From Clostridia bacterium (GTDB lineage: Bacteria > Bacillota_A > Clostridia > Oscillospirales > Acutalibacteraceae), in assembly GCA_009930155.1 (NCBI GenBank), contig RZYX01000073.1, forward strand, positions 1-9,418: a stretch of 9,418 nucleotides of DNA, in the 5' to 3' direction. Below the pieces are notes generated by a model. The model was not told the DNA's origin. It was given only the letters and a program-made list of their open reading frames with translations, and ran no database searches. The stretch's first letter is position 1. Every line of letters starts with the position of its first letter. Below are positions 1-5,407 of the stretch, in pieces. The position numbers were made by a program, and so were the translations under genes.

Positions 1-2
1 TT

Positions 3-971
3 GCCTTCTACTCCGATCATATTGTAACAATTGAATACCGTTGGAATATCAACTCCTTTTGGACATGGCATACAATATCCACATCCAGTGCATCCAACCT
101 TCACTGATTCCTTAATTACATCTTTTATTTTATCAATAAGTTGTAAATCTTCCTCTGTAAATTCTCCAATTCTAGACTTTGAAGCAATTTCAATGGTTTC
201 TTGTAACATGTTCATTGAATTCATACCTGACAATACACAAGTAACCTCTTGCTGATCCCATAACCATCGTAATCCCCATTCAGCTGGTGACCATTTTTTA
301 TTATTATCAGCTATTAATCTCTTTGCCTTTTCAGGAAGAAGGTTAACAAGCTTACCGCCACGAAGCGGTTCCATAATTATAACCGGGATACCTTTTTTAT
401 TTGCTGCTATTAATCCTTCTCTTCCAGCCTGACTGTTTTCATCTAAATAATTATATTGTATTTGACAAAAATCCCAATCATATGCATTAAGCAATTGAAT
501 AAATGTACTCGTATTACCATGAAAAGAAAAACCAATGTTTTTTATTTCACCTTTTTTCTTTTTATCTTCAATCCACTCAACAATACCAAAATTAAGCAAT
601 TTTTCCCACCCTGCCATATCGGTCATTGCATGCATAAGATAATAGTCTATATGGTTAGTTTTTAGTCTTTTTAACTCCTCATTAAAAAACTCATCAATTT
701 TCTCTTCTTTATTTACTCTAAATACCGGAAGCTTAGTAGCAATTTTCACCTTATCTCGACAATTATTACGAGCTAGAATTTCACCTAATACGGCTTCGCT
801 ACCTGGATACATATAAGCAGTATCAAAATAATTAACCCCTTTATTAATCGCTTCCATTATTTCTTTTTCTATCTCTTCAACATCTAAAGTAATCCCTTTT
901 CTGGGGAAACGCATACAACCGAACCCCAAAATTGAGATATCATCACCATTCTTATCCTTTCTATATTGCAT
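3..971 (-). CDS. 4Fe-4S aldo/keto reductase (3' end beyond window)
   Basis: Oxidoreductase of the aldo/keto reductase family with a C-terminal ferredoxin-like domain, the class often annotated as 'aldo/keto reductase, 4Fe-4S'. It is presumably cytoplasmic and reduces a carbonyl substrate that the sequence does not reveal. The first 323 residues are visible and the reading frame is still open at the left edge. The AKR catalytic tetrad is recognisable: Asp50 and Tyr55 (FDTAYMYPGSE), Lys80 (IATKLP) and His114 (YYLMHA). Near residues 300-310 there is a CTGCGYCMPCP cluster (CxxCxxCxxxCP), the ferredoxin signature that separates this subfamily from plain AKRs. The ATG at 971 follows a strong AAGGAGG in AAGGAGGTAATATAATG. 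It is transcribed away from the decayed region at 972-1683 and has no visible operon partner in the window. The family is clear; the substrate is not. Confidence 0.9.
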   Translation of the reverse strand, partial: MQYRKDKNGDDISILGFGCMRFPRKGITLDVEEIEKEIMEAINKGVNYFDTAYMYPGSEAVLGEILARNNCRDKVKIATKLPVFRVNKEEKIDEFFNEELKRLKTNHIDYYLMHAMTDMAGWEKLLNFGIVEWIEDKKKKGEIKNIGFSFHGNTSTFIQLLNAYDWDFCQIQYNYLDENSQAGREGLIAANKKGIPVIIMEPLRGGKLVNLLPEKAKRLIADNNKKWSPAEWGLRWLWDQQEVTCVLSGMNSMNMLQETIEIASKSRIGEFTEEDLQLIDKIKDVIKESVKVGCTGCGYCMPCPKGVDIPTVFNCYNMIGVEG

Positions 972-1057
972 TATATTACCTCCTTATTTTATCTAAAAGC
1001 ATGTGCAACTAGGGTGCTCCACAAGTAAGTTTGTTCATTATTTATAAAACACTTTTT

Positions 1058-1171
1058 TCATATAAGACTTTTTAAGTTTTGTATACCTGTGAATAGAACA
1101 TCCAATTTTGTAATTCTATCTGCACCTACCAATATTGTCATTGTGGTAGCACTCCCTAATTCACAGACAAT
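1058..1171 (-). pseudogene. Possible coding tail of an unidentified gene
   Basis: A minus-strand frame, open from an in-frame TAG just upstream down to a TGA at 1058-1060, encodes about 37 residues containing ELGSATTMTILVGADRI. The composition is protein-like, mixing hydrophobic and charged residues, unlike most shadow frames here. An internal ATG at 1141 has an AGGGAG about 10 nt upstream, so a 27-aa peptide is possible. I do not recognise the family. It may be the last fragment of a deleted gene or a chance frame. Confidence 0.2.
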
Positions 1172-1211
1172 CTATATTAAAATTTTACACTACATTATAA
1201 ATAACGGGTTG

Positions 1212-1289
1212 TCAAGTAGAGTGAGACACTTCGTGTAAAAAAGCTTGAATGGGTGATTTCCATCCTAAACACTTTCTTGTTCTGTTGTT
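1212..1289 (-). pseudogene. IS30-family transposase, C-terminal remnant
   Basis: A 25-residue frame ending in TGA reads NNRTRKCLGWKSPIQAF and then ends VSHST. This matches the highly conserved C-terminal end of IS30-family DDE transposases (typical form NNRPRKCLGWKTP). In-frame stops lie directly upstream and no integrase core is present, so only the last few percent of the transposase remains. I could not identify the terminal inverted repeats with certainty, although TTGTCAAG just past the stop is the kind of sequence found at IS30 ends. It lies beside a truncated feoB, so it probably marks an old rearrangement point. Confidence 0.65.
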
Positions 1290-1319
1290 AAATTAAAAAG
1301 TTTCTTTGGTTTTTCATTC

Positions 1320-1540
1320 TTAATTGAACTTCCATTAGAATTTGTCTTGCCTAAATCCTTTATTGAAGTTTTACTATCTATAGTTGTTTGATCTATACTA
1401 ATTTTTTGATGAACTTTAACCACCTGAACTACTTTAGTTACTTGAACTACCCTAACCATTGCCGCCTGGACCTCCAGCATTATCAGGGAACAAATAGCTC
1501 CAAGTTATATGTCATATCTTTAAAGTTTCACATTTGACAA
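1320..1540 (-). pseudogene. Stop-riddled Gly/Ser-rich coding remnant
   Basis: In one minus-strand frame the sequence reads TWSYLFPDNAGGPGGNG, then Ser/Gly/Asn-rich hexapeptides, each closed by a stop codon (GSSSN, SSSGG, SSSKN). The amino-terminal part looks like real protein and the Gly/Ser part like a linker or a spore-surface low-complexity tail. Another frame is open for 71 codons (1265-1480), but it reads as low-complexity VVQVTK-type repeats with no ribosome binding site, so I do not call it as a gene. I cannot assign the ancestor. Confidence 0.3.
1398..1451 (-). repeat. Three imperfect 18-nt tandem units
   Basis: On the minus strand three consecutive 18-nt units can be aligned: GGTAGTTCAAGTAACTAA, AGTAGTTCAGGTGGTTAA and AGTTCATCAAAAAATTAG. 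A weaker fourth unit, ending GGCAATGGTTAG, lies immediately upstream. Because the period is a multiple of three, each unit keeps the same frame and places a TAA or TAG at its sixth codon. This is typical of a hexapeptide-repeat linker that has decayed. Confidence 0.5.
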
Positions 1541-1683
1541 TTGACATTTCACATTATAAATTATAAATATCTTATATAAAATTTCATAGCAATATTTTAG
1601 AATAAATATATAATATACGCATGTAACCACTGCTGTTTTCGACTTTTGATTTTAGTTTATTTGTATTCAATTGTTAACCATCC

Positions 1684-2529
1684 ATGTGCATGGGTTTTGG
1701 ATGTAATGCTGCTGGAATTATTGGTTGCAGAATTATAGATTCACCACGAGAACGCTTAATTGCGATGATTACTAACAACTTTGTTCCTTGTAATGGAAGA
1801 TTTCCTACTCTTATTGCAATCATAACTATGTTTTTTATCGGAACTTCAGGTGGTGCTTTTAACTCATTGCTATCAGCAGGTTTATTGACAGCTATAATCG
1901 TTTTCGGCGTGTTTACAACCTTTGTAGTATCAAATCTGCTGTCAAAGACCATTTTAAAAGGTGTACCTTCATCCTTTACACTAGAGCTTCCGCCATATAG
2001 AAAACCTCAAATTGCTAAAGTTATTATACGCTCAATTTTTGATAGAACTTTATTTGTACTCGGTCGTGCAATTATTATTGCTGCACCTGCTGGACTTTTT
2101 ATATGGATTCTTGCAAATGTTACCGTAGGAGATTCAGGCCTGCTAAGCCACTGCACAGAATTTTTAGACCCATTTGCAAGGTATATGGGCCTTGATGGTG
2201 TTATTCTTATGGCATTTATACTTGGATTTCCCGCCAATGAAATAGTTCTACCAATTATTATAATGGCATATATGTCGCAGGGAACCATTTTAGAATTAGA
2301 CAATCTTGAAAGCTTAAAACAACTTTTGGTTGATAATGGATGGACTTGGATAACTGCAATCAGCACAATGCTATTTTCATTAATGCACTGGCCTTGTTCC
2401 ACAACACTTTTGACAATCAAAAAAGAAACAGGAAGCCTTAAATGGACTGCCGTTTCCTTTATAATTCCTACTATAATAGGTGTAGTAATCTGCCTTGCAT
2501 TTGCAAGCATTGCAAACCTATTTATATAA
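1684..2529 (+). pseudogene. feoB: FeoB ferrous iron permease, 5'-truncated
   Basis: FeoB imports Fe(II) across the cytoplasmic membrane through a GTPase-linked permease. Only the last 281 residues survive, where the family normally has 600-800. The fragment begins MCMGFGCNAAG and continues with DSPRERLIAMITNNFVPCNGRFPTL, the conserved permease Gate motif region. It contains several hydrophobic membrane segments, the second Gate-like motif LGFPANEIVLP and a normal C-terminus (SIANLFI). The G1-G5 GTPase domain and first membrane helices are absent. Just upstream are an in-frame TAA at 1675-1677 and no Shine-Dalgarno, so productive translation is unlikely. No feoA is visible. The remaining frame has no internal stops, so the truncation looks fairly recent. 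It is oriented against the surrounding genes and lies beside an IS30 remnant. Another, intact feoB may exist elsewhere in the genome. Confidence 0.85.
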
Positions 2530-2570
2530 TAAAAGAAGGAATCAGGTTCGCCCCAGATTCCTTCTTTTAT
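2529..2570. terminator. Bidirectional hairpin between feoB remnant and coat gene
   Basis: Perfect 15-bp inverted repeat: ATAAAAGAAGGAATC at 2529-2543 and its complement at 2556-2570, with a 12-nt loop. It begins at the feoB stop codon and ends 1 nt before the stop of the convergent coat gene. The A/T-rich outer arms give a U-run in either direction, so it probably terminates both transcripts. Confidence 0.8.
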
Positions 2571-2571
2571 A

Positions 2572-3027
2572 CTAATTATACATTGCGTTTTGTGACATAT
2601 AGTTGTAGATTTGTTCTCCATGCTCTTGTTCTTCTTTTTGAATGTGATTTAACACATTGCGAATATTTGTATCCCTAAATTCAAATATGCTAGTATTATA
2701 AGAAGATGATACATGCTTTTCTGTGGAGAGTGCGTCAGAGCAAAGATATTTATCTTTTTGCTTGTCTGCTTCATTGCACTGGGACTTTAAATCAGTTGGT
2801 AAAGGATTTGCCGGGCTGCCTCCTGTGCCAACTTGTGGAACAGTTCCTATCACAATTTGATTAATCGTATCAAGATGCTGTTGCTCCTTTTGCCCAATTT
2901 GTGAAAACAGATTTTTAAGATTTCCATCACAGGCATCTGAAGAATATTTAGCATACTTATCTATGCATAACTGTTCTTGAGATTTTAAGTCCTGCAAAAA
3001 ATTAGTTTCCTTTTGTGTTAATGTCAT
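2572..3027 (-). CDS. CotF-type spore coat protein (ferritin-like fold)
   Basis: Predicted spore coat protein of the CotF/COG5577 type, 151 aa. Two helical segments flank a Gly/Pro-rich middle (VGTGGSPANPLPTD, about residues 68-81). The helices carry QEQL, KEQQHLDTIN and KEEQEHGEQIYNYM, the Glu/His-rich pattern of ferritin-like coat proteins; whether metal is bound is unknown. I chose the ATG at 3027, not the GTG at 3036, because GAGGTG overlaps that GTG and sits 6 nt before the ATG. The leader forms a 16-bp hairpin that buries this ribosome binding site. The gene lies downstream of a SodC-like gene on the same strand, with a 221-nt gap. The family call is good from pattern and length. Spore location is inferred from the family and neighbours. 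Confidence 0.78.
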   Translation of the reverse strand: MTLTQKETNFLQDLKSQEQLCIDKYAKYSSDACDGNLKNLFSQIGQKEQQHLDTINQIVIGTVPQVGTGGSPANPLPTDLKSQCNEADKQKDKYLCSDALSTEKHVSSSYNTSIFEFRDTNIRNVLNHIQKEEQEHGEQIYNYMSQNAMYN

Positions 3028-3029
3028 AA

Positions 3030-3070
3030 AAATCACCTCTTATTTATTGTTTGAAAATAAAAGGTGATTT
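3030..3070 (-). promoter_or_regulatory. Leader hairpin sequestering the coat-gene RBS
   Basis: In the minus-strand transcript the 5' arm AAATCACCTTTTATTT (3070-3055) pairs with the 3' arm AAATAAGAGGTGATTT (3045-3030). This gives 16 continuous pairs, one of them G-U, around a 9-nt loop. The 3' arm contains the Shine-Dalgarno AGAGGTG and ends 2 nt before the start codon, so the folded form should block ribosome binding. The run of U after the stem also allows a terminator or attenuator role. The pairing is read directly; the regulatory role is inferred. Confidence 0.6.
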
Positions 3071-3180
3071 ATTCAAGACTTTTAATTTTTATTATACATA
3101 ATTAGTAAATAAATTATATCTAAATTATTCCTTTTCTCTTAATACAATCGTTAAAACTCAGTCTAATATATCAGCCTCAC

Positions 3181-3199
3181 GGCACTATATAATACTGCC
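3181..3199. repeat. Imperfect 19-bp palindrome in sodC-coat gap
   Basis: GGCACTATATAATACTGCC pairs with itself over 7 of 8 positions around a 3-nt centre. It lies in the 221-bp spacer between the SodC-like gene and the coat gene. It could be an operator or a weak hairpin. No clear promoter could be placed in this AT-rich spacer. Confidence 0.3.
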
Positions 3200-3248
3200 T
3201 AAATTTTTAGAGTGTCTTTTTATTGTTATATGTTTTTAAAACACTATT

Positions 3249-3746
3249 TTATTTTCGAATCTTTCCACACGCAATTTTATTTCCTGAGTTGCCTGAAGGC
3301 TGTGTTGTAAAATCGTCAGGCTTATCATGAATGATTATAGTCCTTCCAACTACTTCTTTTACAGTAAACCTATTTGTTAAAAACGCACTAAATGCAGTGC
3401 CATCGTTACCAAACAAGGGTGGCAAATCTCCCGCATGATAAGGATGAGGGCAATTATTAGGATTATAATGCTTCATCGCATTTGCAAAATCATCTAACAT
3501 ATCTCCCGTGCAAGACTCGCCCTCATGTATATGAAATGCAAACACAGGGTTTGCACATTTCTCTATTGGAGATGGCAACCCCAATATATCGGCGACCACA
3601 AGAACTCCTTGATTTGTCTGATAAAACATTACCTTACCGTTTATATTTGAATATGCTTTGCTACCTTTTATAATTGATATGGCATCTGGTTTGTCACGCA
3701 TTAATCTATTAAATGGTTTTAAGTTTTTTGATGTGATAATTAACAC
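3249..3746 (-). CDS. Cu/Zn superoxide dismutase-like protein, leaderless
   Basis: Superoxide dismutase of the Cu/Zn (SodC) family, 165 aa, which would convert superoxide to oxygen and peroxide. The expected metal ligands are present: copper His72, His74 (FAFHIHEGESC), His93 (HYNP) and His140 (IIIHDKPDD); zinc His93, His101, His104 and Asp107 (HPYHAGDLPP). Cys79 and Cys160 match the conserved disulfide, and the C-terminal GNSGNKIACGKI box is intact except that Lys157 stands where Arg143 of the classical enzyme is expected. There is no signal peptide or lipobox, so unlike most bacterial SodC proteins it looks cytoplasmic or assembled into the spore. The start is GTG, 5 nt after AGGAGGT; an ATG 2 nt upstream opens only ATG-TGT-TAA. 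The coat gene downstream and a sigma-K/E-like promoter point to mother-cell expression. Confidence 0.85.
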   Translation of the reverse strand: MLIITSKNLKPFNRLMRDKPDAISIIKGSKAYSNINGKVMFYQTNQGVLVVADILGLPSPIEKCANPVFAFHIHEGESCTGDMLDDFANAMKHYNPNNCPHPYHAGDLPPLFGNDGTAFSAFLTNRFTVKEVVGRTIIIHDKPDDFTTQPSGNSGNKIACGKIRK

Positions 3747-3774
3747 ATAATACCTCCTATATAATTTATCATTA

Positions 3775-3803
3775 TATTATATGGTTATTAAGAAGGCTGT
3801 GTT
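3775..3803 (-). promoter_or_regulatory. Candidate sigma-K/sigma-E promoter for SodC-like gene
   Basis: On the minus strand AACA (3803-3800) is followed by 16 nt and CATATAATA (3783-3775). This fits the sigma-K pattern (AC, about 16 nt, CATAnnnTA) known from Bacillus, and the -10 is also one base from the sigma-E -10. Transcription would start about 20 nt before the start codon. AT-rich DNA makes chance matches common. Confidence 0.35.
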
Positions 3804-3840
3804 AAAATTGTGCATAATATTATTTTATAATTTGACATAT

Positions 3841-3877
3841 TAAAAAGTCTGCATATAAAAACACTGCAGACTTTTTA
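3841..3877 (-). terminator. Intrinsic terminator of the HD/DUF3892 operon
   Basis: A 13-bp perfect stem, TAAAAAGTCTGCA (3841-3853) with its complement at 3865-3877 and an 11-nt loop, lies about 20 nt past the DUF3892 stop. On the minus strand the 3' arm ends in a run of U. It also shields the SodC-like gene from upstream read-through. Confidence 0.8.
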
Positions 3878-3897
3878 GTATATTAATATCATTTTTA

Positions 3898-4188
3898 TTA
3901 TTGCGTTACCGTTGGAAGACTACTTAAATTATTACCTTCGGACTGGTCAGGCAAAGACTTTAAATATTCTAATCCATTTCTTTTTGAAACTCCAACACCT
4001 TGAATTTCACCTTGCCTTGCAAGATTAATGCCCTCTTGTTTTGTAATAATTCTGTTGTCTGAAAGTTTGTACCCAGTAATGCGTCCTCTACCTTTTACAA
4101 CCCCAACAATTTGCTTTGCGTTTACATTTGGTGTCGGTATTTCGCTCAGGGCATTCATAGGTAAAGATGATTTCATATTATTATCCAT
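3898..4188 (-). CDS. DUF3892 domain protein
   Basis: Small protein of 96 aa matching the DUF3892 family, which is common in Firmicutes and has no established function. The family core spans about residues 25-80: KQIVGVVKGRGRITGYKLSD, then IITKQEGINLARQGEIQGVGV, then RNGLEYLKSLPD. The family's usual EGNNLSSLP ending follows. It is soluble, with no signal peptide or membrane segment. The ATG at 4188 is preceded by AAGGAG with a 9-nt spacer. It lies 18 nt after the HD-domain gene and is the last gene before a terminator, so it is co-transcribed with that gene. The family assignment is fairly sure; the role is unknown. Confidence 0.75.
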   Translation of the reverse strand: MDNNMKSSLPMNALSEIPTPNVNAKQIVGVVKGRGRITGYKLSDNRIITKQEGINLARQGEIQGVGVSKRNGLEYLKSLPDQSEGNNLSSLPTVTQ

Positions 4189-4206
4189 TTTTAATAACTC
4201 CTTAAT

Positions 4207-4812
4207 TTATATTTTACACTTATCTAAAAATTTTTGTATATTTGCTTTTTCCTCAGCTATATTAGAGTTACCTCTACCGAGTCTATCACAAAGCCCAAGA
4301 AGAGCAACTTCGTTTATATCTGTGTTTAGTTTCATACCTTTAAGGTCTGCAAAAGGAAGATTATTTGCTACAAAAAGAATGTGCATATGATACCTAATTA
4401 GCCATGATACTTCACTCATAAAAACTTCGTCCTGTGTGAATTTTGATAAAAACTCTTTTGATAGCCTTGCCCCTACTTTATCATGGTCATATGATGTTAT
4501 CTTACCCTTTTTGTTCTTTGAAGTAATAGGCTTTCCAATGTCATGCAATAACGCTGCCCACATAAAAACAGGTTGATTTTTACTTTGGTTTTTCACCTTT
4601 GCTGCCTCGTCAATTACAAGCATTGTGTGATTCCACACATCTCCTTCTGGATGATACTTTGGTGACTGTTTAGTATTTTTAATGTTTTTAAGCATATCAA
4701 ACGGATAGATCGAAAAAGCTGGCATCTCATATATTTCATTCAAGTATATTGATGGTTTTTCATGTTCAAACAACTGACTACTTATATTGTCATAAAGAAT
4801 TTGAGCTGTCAT
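4207..4812 (-). CDS. HD-domain phosphohydrolase
   Basis: Soluble HD-domain protein, 201 aa, predicted metal-dependent phosphohydrolase acting on a nucleotide or similar phosphate substrate. Motifs in order: His62 (HPEGDVWNHTML), the HD doublet His90-Asp91 (ALLHDIGKP), His110 (YDHDKVGA), His142 (IRYHMH) and Asp176 (LCDRLGRG). The layout resembles the HD domain appended to bacterial CCA-adding enzymes, but no nucleotidyltransferase domain is present. The start ATG overlaps the stop of the 49-aa gene upstream (ATGA). There is no good Shine-Dalgarno of its own, so translation is probably coupled. The DUF3892 gene follows 18 nt downstream. The fold and metal site are sure; the substrate is not predicted. 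Confidence 0.82.
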   Translation of the reverse strand: MTAQILYDNISSQLFEHEKPSIYLNEIYEMPAFSIYPFDMLKNIKNTKQSPKYHPEGDVWNHTMLVIDEAAKVKNQSKNQPVFMWAALLHDIGKPITSKNKKGKITSYDHDKVGARLSKEFLSKFTQDEVFMSEVSWLIRYHMHILFVANNLPFADLKGMKLNTDINEVALLGLCDRLGRGNSNIAEEKANIQKFLDKCKI

Positions 4813-4958
4813 TTTTCATTATTATTCTTTTTAAAATCAATACCAAAAACAGCTCTTGCACTCTCTGCACTTGGGTCATGTTTGATATTTTTTGAATGAA
4901 ATTTTCCATCTTGTTTTTTATTGTTTTTTGTGTTTTTCTTTTTATTATCAATACTCAT
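4809..4958 (-). CDS. 49-aa Lys/Asn-rich conserved-type small protein
   Basis: Short basic protein, start ATG at 4958 with AAGGAG 6 nt upstream, stop TGA overlapping the HD-gene ATG. The N-terminal third is almost all Lys, Asn and Gln. The second half, KHDPSAESARAVFGIDF, looks like a conserved peptide and not random linker. From memory it resembles the short clostridial family labelled CPC_1213, whose function is unknown; this is a weak recollection. It has no membrane segment or cysteines. The good ribosome binding site and 4-nt overlap with the next gene support it as real. It may serve translational coupling of the HD protein, bind nucleic acid through its basic tail, or both. Confidence 0.65.
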   Translation of the reverse strand: MSIDNKKKNTKNNKKQDGKFHSKNIKHDPSAESARAVFGIDFKKNNNEK

Positions 4959-5046
4959 GCCAAACTCCTTGTTTTTTTATTCTTTATTATATTATTTCTT
5001 AATTTTATATGTTTATTCTATTTATTTTTTTCTACAAATAAGCATA

Positions 5047-5082
5047 TAAAAACTGCCAAGCATATTTATCTTGGCAGCTTTT
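5047..5082 (-). terminator. Terminator after the spoIIP operon
   Basis: Eight-pair G/C-containing stem CTGCCAAG (5053-5060) with its complement at 5070-5077 and a 9-nt loop, flanked by A/T runs. On the minus strand it is followed by TTTTTATATG. It begins about 8 nt after the stop of the 103-aa gene and ends the gpr-spoIIP-103 aa unit. Confidence 0.85.
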
Positions 5083-5084
5083 TC

Positions 5085-5396
5085 TTACTCAAACAATTCT
5101 TTAATATTGTCTGTGAACCAATTAAAATTATTAATAACAGGTGAAAACACTGGTTTAAATATCTTTATAATATCTTTTGACTTTTGCAATATATCGCTAG
5201 GAACCTCTATACTATTATCACCTGCAGAAATCCCAATTTTCTCGCTGTTTGTGTTATAAATTTGCACCGTTTCATACTCTTCACCAAAGCTTAATTTTCT
5301 TGTATTATTCTCTGCCGTTATTATTCCAACCAACAAAATGACAGCACATATACAAGCAGTAGCTAAAATAGAATAGATGCGTAATATCCTTTTCAT
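5085..5396 (-). CDS. Single-pass membrane protein of unknown function, after spoIIP
   Basis: Protein of 103 aa that I do not recognise. One hydrophobic segment spans about residues 6-28, preceded by a basic N-terminus (MKRILR), so the predicted topology is N-in with about 75 residues outside the membrane. The outer part starts with a polar stretch and ends in an aromatic segment (FKPVFSPVINNFNWF), which may lie along the membrane or contact a partner. The ATG is 11 nt after the spoIIP stop with AAAGGATG as ribosome binding site, so the two are co-expressed. A strong terminator follows. In Bacillus the SpoIIP complex partners are SpoIID and SpoIIM; this protein resembles neither. A role in engulfment is suggested only by position. 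Confidence 0.72.
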   Translation of the reverse strand: MKRILRIYSILATACICAVILLVGIITAENNTRKLSFGEEYETVQIYNTNSEKIGISAGDNSIEVPSDILQKSKDIIKIFKPVFSPVINNFNWFTDNIKELFE

Positions 5397-5407
5397 TTTA
5401 TCATCCT

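Larger units (their letters stand above)
972..1683. other. Gene-poor decayed region (about 710 bp)
   Basis: I see no intact gene here. From left to right it holds the leader of the aldo/keto reductase, a possible 37-residue coding tail (1058-1171, minus), the C-terminal end of an IS30-type transposase (1212-1289, minus), a Gly/Ser-rich stop-riddled remnant with 18-nt periodicity (1320-1540, minus), and about 140 bp of very AT-rich DNA that runs up to the truncated feoB. The mix of partial coding tails next to a truncated gene suggests insertion-sequence-linked deletion, which is inference. Confidence 0.6.

Noticed and set aside
1265..1480. 71-aa minus-strand ORF rich in Val, Gln and Lys
   Set aside because: No ribosome binding site, low-complexity repeats at its start, and it overlaps both a better protein-like frame and the IS30 tail.
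1301..1560. 47-aa plus-strand ORF starting MNFNHLNYFSYLNY
   Set aside because: No ribosome binding site; it is the antisense of the repeat units, which creates the NY-rich pattern.
2007..2621. 204-aa minus-strand ORF
   Set aside because: Antisense shadow of the feoB remnant, crossing the terminator hairpin and the end of the coat gene.
3028..3036. GTG at 3036 as the start of the coat protein
   Set aside because: It overlaps the Shine-Dalgarno; the ATG at 3027 has correct spacing.
4028..4390. 120-aa plus-strand ORF
   Set aside because: Antisense to the DUF3892 and HD genes, without ribosome binding site or family features.
4896..5144. 82-aa plus-strand Phe/Leu-rich ORF
   Set aside because: It mirrors the Lys-rich 49-aa gene and the T-rich spacer and crosses a terminator; the hydrophobicity is a by-product of poly-T.
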